Shown: in pieces, positions 5,446-9,545 of the stretch
Layout: each line of letters opens with the position of its first letter
How positions within the stretch are numbered: the stretch's first letter is position 1
DNA from: a virus
Direction: 5' to 3' (one strand)
Length of the DNA: 32,976 nucleotides
IMG/VR virus record: IMGVR_UViG_3300023116_000182
Coordinates: 1-32,976 of that record
Made by a program: the position numbers and the translations under genes
Notes under the pieces: generated by a model
Database searches by the model: none
Seen by the model: the letters and a program-made list of their open reading frames with translations, nothing else
Told to the model about the DNA's origin: nothing

Positions 5446-5763
5446 GTGAAAACATTTCAAGAGTTTATTACTGAAGTAGAAGCATATAGTAATATAAGGA
5501 GTCTTGCACCTTATAGAGTAATGCCTCCATTGAAGACTAAAGATGGAAAACCTAATCCAGCACCCCAAAGGTTTTTAATTAACCCTAAGACAGGATTAGG
5601 TCCAACAGCACAGATAGCACCAATGAAGACTACTGTATTAGGACCTGATTTAAAGTCTTTACCTCATATAGATTGCCGAGGACCAGGACAGAAGTTGTGT
5701 AGTGTAATGAACCAAGCAAGATATAGTAGAGAGACAGGTAGAACACCACCTAAGATACCCTGA
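5446..5763 (+). CDS. Putative internal head protein with T4-type capsid targeting sequence
   Basis: 105 residues from GTG 5446. The first ten residues, MKTFQEFITE, differ at only two places from the capsid targeting sequence of the T4 internal proteins (MKTYQEFIAE), which directs proteins into the prohead and is removed by the gp21 protease after an (L/I)xE motif; here I-T-E sits at residues 8-10. The remaining ~95 residues are basic and rich in proline, glycine and lysine/arginine (PPLKTKDGKPNPAPQRF, then CRGPGQKLC), as expected for a protein packaged with DNA and injected. The start exactly at the targeting motif supports GTG initiation. A terminator follows at 5824. Packaging itself is inferred. 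Confidence 0.65.
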   Translation: MKTFQEFITEVEAYSNIRSLAPYRVMPPLKTKDGKPNPAPQRFLINPKTGLGPTAQIAPMKTTVLGPDLKSLPHIDCRGPGQKLCSVMNQARYSRETGRTPPKIP

Positions 5764-5823
5764 AAAAACAGCGCTTGCGCTTATGGGAAAAACTACGTTT
5801 TTACCAAGTTTAACCCTTATTTT

Positions 5824-5844
5824 ACCCCTTTTTAGGGGTTTTTT
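5824..5844 (+). terminator. Intrinsic terminator
   Basis: Stem ACCCCT (5824-5829) / AGGGGT (5834-5839) with a TTTT loop, followed by a run of T. It closes the left small-gene region after the internal-head-protein candidate. Confidence 0.75.
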
Positions 5845-6148
5845 ATTAATTAAATATGTTTTTAAATATAAAGTAGTGTCTTATTCGTCTCAATAAGTAT
5901 TCATAATAAGACTGAATAATGATATGAATTCGTATTGTTTTGTGTGATTTTATGTGTGTTAAAACCTTATAAACCCCACCATCTTATACTCTCTAAAACC
6001 TTATAAAGGGTCGGATCTTATACTCTCTAAAACCTTATAAAGACCTCATCCTTATGCAAGTTTAGCGAGCGTATCATAAGACTCGCAGTTTGTCAAGTCA
6101 CACGACCGCGAAAATATCATGAGACCCACACAAAATCTAGTCGAGACT
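5845..6148. other. AT-rich intergenic region with repeats, no gene seen
   Basis: No convincing reading frame on either strand. It contains an 8-bp inverted repeat (GTCTTATT 5878-5885 / AATAAGAC 5905-5912), the 34-bp tandem repeat at 5961-6041 and a small GCGAG/CTCGC inverted repeat near 6065-6086. It precedes the late promoter at 6149. Confidence 0.6.
5961..6041. repeat. Tandem repeat, 34-bp period, about 2.4 copies
   Basis: AAAACCTTATAAA begins at 5961, 5995 and 6029, exactly 34 bases apart. The block from ATCTTATACTCTCT through AAAACCTTATAAA is identical over 27 bases at 5981-6007 and 6015-6041. The only variable part is a 7-base insert (CCCCACC against GGGTCGG). Each unit has a TATACT-like box, so tandem promoters or iteron-type protein sites are both possible. 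Confidence 0.85.
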
Positions 6149-6156
6149 TATAAATA
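6149..6156 (+). promoter_or_regulatory. T4-type late promoter
   Basis: A perfect TATAAATA, the consensus -10 of T4-type late promoters (gp55 sigma). It stands upstream of the CTCGACGAG motif cluster and the Tyr-rich gene at 6255, suggesting late expression of that region. Confidence 0.65.
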
Positions 6157-6168
6157 ATGGTTATGAAT

Positions 6169-6362
6169 CTCGACGAGACTGATACCCGCATTAGTTGAAT
6201 CTCGTCGAGCTTTATGCTAGAATAACCAAGTAACCATCAGATCTCGACGAGCTTATGTACGACGACTACGATCTCGACTATACATTCGGAAACGATTATA
6301 ATCTCGACGAGGATACGTACTACGAGTATTATGCGCAACTCGATGTACAAGATCTCGACGAG
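6169..6362. repeat. Cluster of near-palindromic CTCGACGAG motifs
   Basis: CTCGACGAG or CTCGTCGAG occurs at 6169, 6201, 6243, 6303 and 6354. A partial CTCGAC copy lies at 6273, and a related reverse-strand copy (TCTAGTCGAGAC) at 6136-6147. Almost all are preceded by AAT or GAT. Each reads as (N/D)L(D/V)E in a local frame; those from 6243 on are in the frame of the 6255 gene. Spacing is irregular (30-51 bases). Confidence 0.85.
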
Positions 6363-6419
6363 GAATACACACGCGACGCACGAGATTATGATGCGCTTGC
6401 GTATCGACATTATGCATGA
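6255..6419 (+). CDS. 54-residue Tyr/Asp-rich acidic protein
   Basis: An ATG frame that follows a late promoter and the first CTCGACGAG motifs. The product begins MYDDYDLDYTFGNDYNLDED and continues TYYEYYAQLDVQDLDEEYTR, ending ALAYRHYA: about a fifth tyrosine, with many Asp/Glu. The motif supplies the DLD, NLDE and DLDE steps. No Shine-Dalgarno site. The opposite strand is also open here (6237-6473) but encodes a repetitive Val/Ile sequence that simply mirrors the Tyr/Asp codons. No family recognised; low-complexity tyrosine-rich proteins can self-associate, but no role is shown. Confidence 0.5.
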   Translation: MYDDYDLDYTFGNDYNLDEDTYYEYYAQLDVQDLDEEYTRDARDYDALAYRHYA

Positions 6420-6518
6420 TATAATGTAACGCATGTGATGCGCTAGATTATACGCACACTCGCACCTAGACACATGTTAACACATAACAAGCGACTAGTT
6501 ACTATAACGCTCAACGTC

Positions 6519-6629
6519 ATGTGTTATGATGATTTAGACTTAGAAAGTCTAAATTGGAGAGATTTGTTAGATCTCCACGGTGACGAAGAAGTTAATAGTA
6601 ACATAAAAGAATACGAAGTGGAGATATAA
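6519..6629 (+). CDS. 36-residue acidic hypothetical protein
   Basis: A short frame beginning MCYDDLDLESLNWRDLLDLH and ending NIKEYEVEI. It shares the acidic, Asp/Leu-rich character of the 6255 product (DDLDLE) and could be a related gene. A TATAAC box lies ten bases upstream of the ATG at 6503-6508; no Shine-Dalgarno site. The stop codon overlaps the left arm of the inverted repeat at 6629-6654. Small size limits confidence. Confidence 0.4.
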   Translation: MCYDDLDLESLNWRDLLDLHGDEEVNSNIKEYEVEI

Positions 6630-6654
6630 TGTGACACTATGATTACTGTCACAT
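6629..6654. repeat. Inverted repeat ATGTGAC-N12-GTCACAT
   Basis: Seven-base perfect arms (6629-6635 and 6648-6654) around a 12-base spacer, overlapping the stop of the 36-residue frame. The same arm core and the same spacer length recur at 8212-8237. It could be a dimer-binding operator or a weak hairpin. Confidence 0.6.
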
Positions 6655-6891
6655 CGTTATAGAAACTCATAGGGTTCATAAGTATACCTAACTCATGGGG
6701 AGTAGGGTATGCTTACTGTTCGTCGTTGTTTTATACTCAGGTCGGCTGCCGCTACGGATTCGTAGTGTTATATTTTTGCTGATACGAATCCGTATCAAAA
6801 TGGGGGATATCATTCGGAGCGGACCCATAAGCACGGGTAATGGATGAATCTCCGGTTTTGTATCAGCACGAACTACGCGGTCGGACGGGGT
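6655..6891. other. Intergenic region, no gene seen
   Basis: Only very short frames are present. It contains a 12-bp inverted repeat (6753-6764 / 6783-6794) and leads into the promoter at 6892. The bases near 6660-6720 were examined for a tRNA cloverleaf and none was found. Confidence 0.5.
6753..6794. repeat. 12-bp perfect inverted repeat
   Basis: TACGGATTCGTA (6753-6764) and TACGAATCCGTA (6783-6794) are exact reverse complements with an 18-base AT-rich loop. Each arm is itself nearly palindromic (TACG...CGTA). There is no T-run after it, so a simple terminator is unlikely; an operator pair or an RNA hairpin is more likely. Confidence 0.7.
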
Positions 6892-6907
6892 GTGCAATAC
6901 TAAGAGC
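6892..6907 (+). promoter_or_regulatory. Extended -10 promoter, possibly leaderless
   Basis: TGCAATACT (6893-6901) fits an extended -10, with only six bases before the ATG at 6908. The 25 bases 6892-6916 are identical to 8263-8287, which is the same arrangement in front of another gene. Transcription would start at or next to the ATG. Confidence 0.5.
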
Positions 6908-7144
6908 ATGAAAAAAGACATTCGCAACGACTCCTCCTCCTTCTACGTCCGTCGGACCTGGACCGACTTCGTGGGTCGGACCGTTAAGGTTGACCACGTT
7001 GGTCCCTACATGGAAAACCAAGACTACGCTGTCGCACTGCAAGAGCAGCACGACCGTCGTCGTCAGGTCCCCGCGACCGAGCAAATCACTAAGTGGGAAT
7101 GGGTAGACGGACCCACCGCAATCGCTGACCTCGTGTTTAACTGA
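6908..7144 (+). CDS. Conserved small cyanophage hypothetical protein
   Basis: 78 residues from ATG 6908; an in-frame GTG six codons upstream lies within the repeated promoter and is rejected. The product begins MKKDIRNDSSSFYVRRTWTD, continues FVGRTVKVDHVGPYMENQDY and ends WEWVDGPTAIADLVFN. Basic and aromatic, probably beta-rich. I recognise it as a recurring cyanophage protein without function. It uses C-ending codons far more than the baseplate genes do, perhaps reflecting high early expression. Confidence 0.8.
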   Translation: MKKDIRNDSSSFYVRRTWTDFVGRTVKVDHVGPYMENQDYAVALQEQHDRRRQVPATEQITKWEWVDGPTAIADLVFN

Positions 7145-7156
7145 ATCGAAAGGATT

Positions 7157-7357
7157 ATGCTCATCAAAATGACCCAAACTCAATTGGACCTGTTTAACTC
7201 TGCTCTGGAAAGTCTCACCCAGTTCGTTATGGAAACCGATGCAGATTGGTGTATGGTTTATGACTTTATGGAAGCACAATGTGGTGACCTTCCTGACTAT
7301 GCTTGGGATAAAGTTGCGGAGGTTTATGAACCTCTCATGAATGATTCCCGCTTCTGA
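7157..7357 (+). CDS. Small acidic hypothetical protein
   Basis: 66 residues; AAAGGA at 7149-7154 gives a good ribosome site for ATG 7157. The sequence is helical and acidic: MTQTQLDLFNSALESLTQFV, then ETDADWCMVYDFMEAQCG, then DYAWDKVAEVYEPLMNDSRF. Function unknown. It sits twelve bases after the preceding stop and eight bases before the next start, so the three genes from 6908 form a small operon. Confidence 0.8.
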   Translation: MLIKMTQTQLDLFNSALESLTQFVMETDADWCMVYDFMEAQCGDLPDYAWDKVAEVYEPLMNDSRF

Positions 7358-7364
7358 GGTTATA

Positions 7365-7529
7365 ATGAAAGAATTCAAGTTTGCTTTCGTTGGTGTACAT
7401 AAGCGCAACGATTACCATGACATTCTTTGTTACCTTGCAGAAACTGCTGAGGAAGCGTTGAACAAATGTCAGACGATTAACCCTGACTTTGAGATACACA
7501 ACTGGGGACTGTTAGACCACATGGTATAA
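7365..7529 (+). CDS. Small hypothetical protein (54 residues)
   Basis: From ATG 7365, with GAGG at the end of the previous gene as ribosome site. The product, MKEFKFAFVGVHKRNDYHDI then LCYLAETAEEALNKCQTINP, reads beta strand, helix, strand, a small alpha/beta unit similar in outline to the 4537 product. Function unknown. The operon ends here before the hairpin at 7538. Confidence 0.75.
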   Translation: MKEFKFAFVGVHKRNDYHDILCYLAETAEEALNKCQTINPDFEIHNWGLLDHMV

Positions 7530-7537
7530 CTAACTCC

Positions 7538-7650
7538 CCGTGAGTTCTTTATACTCACGGACGGATGCCTGACCAGTTGGGGAACCGTCCACCACTGACC
7601 CGAAACCGTCGGACCCCGTGCTTATAATGACTTCAGTTCAAACGACCCCC
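7538..7650 (+). promoter_or_regulatory. Stem-loop plus promoter module 5 (PeSL-like)
   Basis: Hairpin CCGTGAGT (7538-7545) / ACTCACGG (7553-7560) is followed by GGACGG (7559-7564) / CCGTCC (7585-7590), which could form an alternative stem. A perfect TATAAT (7623-7628) is then followed by CAGTTCAAACGA (7634-7645), part of the leader also found at 3394 and 8474. The ATG at 7627 is inside the -10 box, so the translation start is placed at 7651. Confidence 0.65.
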
Positions 7651-8217
7651 ATGGAAACCTTCCTGGAAACTTCCTTTCAGAATGTGCGTTCTTCTAAGCG
7701 CACCGATGAGTTTCACACTGCCCTATTGGATGAGGTTCTTAACTCTAACCCTGAGTGGGCAGAGTATGATTGGCAGTTCGAATATCGCTTGCCCGTTGAT
7801 GGTTTCGGTGGCACGTTTGATATTGATATTGCTGGTTTCAGTAAGGGTGAACTTAAGGTTGCTATTTTGGGTAAAGCATTAAACTCTAATATCAGCAAAA
7901 ATATCAAAAACTACGCTAACACTAGTGTAGGCGAAGCAGCACGTATTATGTTCGCTCCTAATATTGAAATGGAGAAAGTGTTGTTCATTAGTGTTCTTCC
8001 CCGTGTGGCACCCCGCTTTAATACAAAGAAAGAAGTTGTGGGGTTTGATGATGTTCTGGCAGCAAAGAACCGCACCAAAATTAATGACATTCTGACTGCA
8101 CAATACGATGGGAAAGTAGAAGCAATTGACCTTTACTTTGACATTGAAGGAGTTAAGACTCTGACCGAATTTGACACCATTACTATAAACAACCTGGACA
8201 CCCTGACCCTGGTGTGA
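7651..8217 (+). CDS. Hypothetical protein with a possible PD-(D/E)XK nuclease-like core
   Basis: 188 residues from ATG 7651. FDIDIAGFSKGELKVAILGK (residues 56-75) followed by SKNIKNYANT (82-91) resembles the core of PD-(D/E)XK-type nucleases: acidic residues on one strand (D57, D59), then a second strand ending in lysine, then a helix with KN..NY. At the usual E-x-K place the sequence reads LGK (73-75), while an ELK stands just before it (67-69), so the active site may be altered or shifted. The rest is alpha/beta (MEKVLFISVLPRVAPRF, IEAIDLYFDIEGV-like strands). Role, if any, in DNA cutting is inference. Its stop codon overlaps an inverted repeat. Confidence 0.55.
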   Translation: METFLETSFQNVRSSKRTDEFHTALLDEVLNSNPEWAEYDWQFEYRLPVDGFGGTFDIDIAGFSKGELKVAILGKALNSNISKNIKNYANTSVGEAARIMFAPNIEMEKVLFISVLPRVAPRFNTKKEVVGFDDVLAAKNRTKINDILTAQYDGKVEAIDLYFDIEGVKTLTEFDTITINNLDTLTLV

Positions 8218-8278
8218 CAGTTGGGGAAGTGTCACACACCCCCTTGCAATCCGTCCCGATTGGTGCAATACTAAGAGC
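8212..8278 (+). promoter_or_regulatory. Inverted repeat plus promoter module 6
   Basis: GTGTGAC (8212-8218) / GTCACAC (8231-8237) with a 12-base spacer spans the stop codon at 8217. Downstream, TTGCAA (8244-8249) and TGCAATACT (8264-8272) form a promoter with about 17-base spacing. Only six bases separate the -10 from ATG 8279, so the message may be leaderless. Confidence 0.6.
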
Positions 8279-8449
8279 ATGAAAAAACAACCCAACCTCT
8301 CCGACCTCTACTCCCGCCCCGATGTGGCGGGACGCACTGAGATCCTGACCCCTGAACCTGAGACTGCCCAACAGTCCTGGTTTGCTAAGTGGGAAGCAAC
8401 CCGACCCCAAGGACAGTGGGGACGCTGGCACATCTCCGACCGCGACTGA
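8279..8449 (+). CDS. 56-residue hypothetical protein, Pro/Trp-rich
   Basis: It begins MKKQPNLSDLYSRPDVAGRT and ends GQWGRWHISDRD. The ATG and first codons lie in a 25-base block identical to the start of the 6908 gene, which strongly supports this start. Proline, arginine and tryptophan are frequent and there is little predicted helix. The codons are rich in C-ending forms. Function unknown. Confidence 0.75.
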   Translation: MKKQPNLSDLYSRPDVAGRTEILTPEPETAQQSWFAKWEATRPQGQWGRWHISDRD

Positions 8450-8493
8450 GCGGCAGACCCTCTATAGTAAACACAGTTCAAACGAAACGACTC
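8450..8493 (+). promoter_or_regulatory. Promoter with conserved leader
   Basis: A -10-like TATAGT (8463-8468) is followed by CAGTTCAAACGAAACGAC (8474-8491), an exact copy of the leader at 3394-3411, two bases before ATG 8494. There is no hairpin here, unlike the other modules. Confidence 0.6.
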
Positions 8494-8676
8494 ATGACCA
8501 CCGCTCCCATGACCGCTGCTGAACTCAACGCTGCTATCGCTGCTGGCAAGTTCAAGGTCACCCGCCTCCCTGCAAAAGCACCCCGTAAGGCAGACCTGGT
8601 GATGACTCAGACCAAGGGTAACCGCTGCCGTACCAACCGCAGCAGCGGTACCAACTTCGTCACCCAGGTTCGTTAA
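8494..8676 (+). CDS. Small basic protein
   Basis: 60 residues; the frame runs further upstream but only through the promoter and the previous gene. Alanine-rich start MTTAPMTAAELNAAIAAGKF, then basic KVTRLPAKAPRKADLVMTQT and KGNRCRTNRSSGTNFVTQVR. The strong positive charge suggests nucleic-acid binding, but no fold is recognised. Its C-ending codons and GC-rich sequence set it apart from the AT-rich baseplate genes. A hairpin follows its stop. Confidence 0.75.
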   Translation: MTTAPMTAAELNAAIAAGKFKVTRLPAKAPRKADLVMTQTKGNRCRTNRSSGTNFVTQVR

Positions 8677-8686
8677 GGATTGCAAC

Positions 8687-8749
8687 AGGGGGTCACACCC
8701 GACCCCCTCCACCCCTTAGAATTCTCTCATACCAAACAACCCAAGCATC
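8687..8749 (+). promoter_or_regulatory. Stem-loop plus promoter module 7 (PeSL-like)
   Basis: Hairpin AGGGGGTC (8687-8694) / GACCCCCT (8701-8708), loop ACACCC, is followed by the -10-like TAGAAT (8717-8722) and a 27-base leader to ATG 8750. Same order of parts as modules 1, 3 and 4, with unrelated stem sequence. Confidence 0.55.
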
Positions 8750-9109
8750 ATGCGCAAAATCGAACAGCAAATGAACGCCGCTATCTCTAACGGCATCAAC
8801 TGGCAATCTGCCAACACCGCTGTTACTTTTGACCCTGAGACTGAGACCTCTACTGTATACCTCCACGGCAACAAGATTGCAGAGGTTGGTGACTTCGGAG
8901 TTCGTCTTTGGGACGGTGGTTATCAGTCAACTACCACGAAGTCCCGTCTCAATGCTATTCTCTCAGAGCACGCAATCGCTGGTGAGAGTGTATTTCAAAA
9001 GAACTATCAGTGGTTCATTCGTTTATACAATGGCACTGAGTTCTTTATCACTGAGTTCCGCAACTCTATGAAACTGGGTACACTTTCCAATGATCTTCTG
9101 CTCGCTTGA
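8750..9109 (+). CDS. Conserved cyanophage hypothetical protein
   Basis: 119 residues beginning MRKIEQQMNAAISNGINWQS, then ANTAVTFDPETETSTVYLHG and NKIAEVGDFGVRLWDGGYQS. The sequence alternates helix at the N-terminus with a beta-rich middle, and TTKSRLNAILSEH in the centre. I recognise this as one of the more widespread small proteins of T4-like cyanophages, still without function. The start is fixed by the module 7 promoter. A strong terminator follows. Confidence 0.85.
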   Translation: MRKIEQQMNAAISNGINWQSANTAVTFDPETETSTVYLHGNKIAEVGDFGVRLWDGGYQSTTTKSRLNAILSEHAIAGESVFQKNYQWFIRLYNGTEFFITEFRNSMKLGTLSNDLLLA

Positions 9110-9122
9110 TTAACACTTATGA

Positions 9123-9145
9123 GGGGGGTGATTAGCACCCCCTTT
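9123..9145 (+). terminator. Intrinsic terminator
   Basis: GGGGGTG (9124-9130) / CACCCCC (9136-9142) with loop ATTAG and a short T-run. It ends the 8750 transcription unit. Confidence 0.75.
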
Positions 9146-9263
9146 ACATACCTTATGTGTTCGTGATTTGGCAGTTGTTTTATATTATTAATGTTTGTTA
9201 CGCGGCGCGTTAGGCCCCCCCGTATATAAAACCCCCTAACTACCCTAAGCTATAAAGTGTTAC

Positions 9264-9366
9264 GATCGACCTCTAAATTCTTCAACCACATATATAAAAT
9301 CAAGGAACGAAAACATGAAGATGCAAAAAAATCCGGAGGAAAATTTTAGGACTGTAGAGGTCGATC
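9264..9366. repeat. 12-bp inverted repeat flanking the start of the AbrB-like gene
   Basis: GATCGACCTCTA (9264-9275), upstream of the gene, is the exact reverse complement of TAGAGGTCGATC (9355-9366), inside codons 14-18. The pair encloses the ribosome site and start codon. It could be two operator half-sites for autoregulation, or an RNA pairing that closes the translation start. Confidence 0.6.
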
Positions 9367-9497
9367 CTATTAGTGGGGAGTATTATGTAACATTACCTGA
9401 GTGGGTAGTGAGTGAGTTTGGGTGGTATGAGGGTACGGTAGTGAATATGGAAGTTGAGGGGGATTGTATTGTGATAACGGAAATGAAGGGAGATTGA
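9315..9497 (+). CDS. Small AbrB/SpoVT-like putative transcription regulator
   Basis: 60 residues beginning MKMQKNPEENFRTVEVDPIS. The core GEYYVTLPEWVVSEFGWYEG followed by TVVNMEVEGDCIVITEMKGD has the pattern of the swapped-hairpin AbrB fold: a strand with a 'LP..(L/V)' turn, a short helix, GW.EG, then two strands ending in I.I. Such proteins bind DNA as dimers, as free regulators or antitoxins; no toxin partner is adjacent. AAGGAACGAAAAC precedes ATG 9315. The 205-base gap upstream has a terminator, an AT-rich promoter-like zone and a 12-bp inverted repeat arm, so self-regulation is possible. Confidence 0.65.
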   Translation: MKMQKNPEENFRTVEVDPISGEYYVTLPEWVVSEFGWYEGTVVNMEVEGDCIVITEMKGD

Positions 9498-9545
9498 CGT
9501 TACATAGATAATACTGTATGATCAATGATGTAATTACACTCTATT

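Noticed and set aside
5961-6041. CRISPR array
   Set aside because: Only about two copies, 7-base spacers, and no cas genes.
6237-6473. 78-residue hydrophobic minus-strand frame with four LVEI/IVEI repeats
   Set aside because: LVEI is just the reverse complement of the CTCGACGAG motif, and the Val/Ile content mirrors Tyr/Asp codons. The late promoter points to the plus strand. Not fully excluded.
6655-6800. tRNA gene
   Set aside because: No cloverleaf, T-loop or anticodon stem could be assembled from the sequence.
6863-7408. 181-residue frame on the minus strand
   Set aside because: Covers the complement of three convincing plus-strand genes with good start signals; composition looks like an antisense shadow.
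7618-7650. Earlier starts (7618, 7627) for the 7651 gene
   Set aside because: The ATG at 7627 is part of TATAAT, and the following bases are the conserved leader; translation is placed at 7651.
8308-8712. 134-residue frame on the minus strand
   Set aside because: Antisense to two GC-rich genes whose C-ending codons suppress stops on the other strand.
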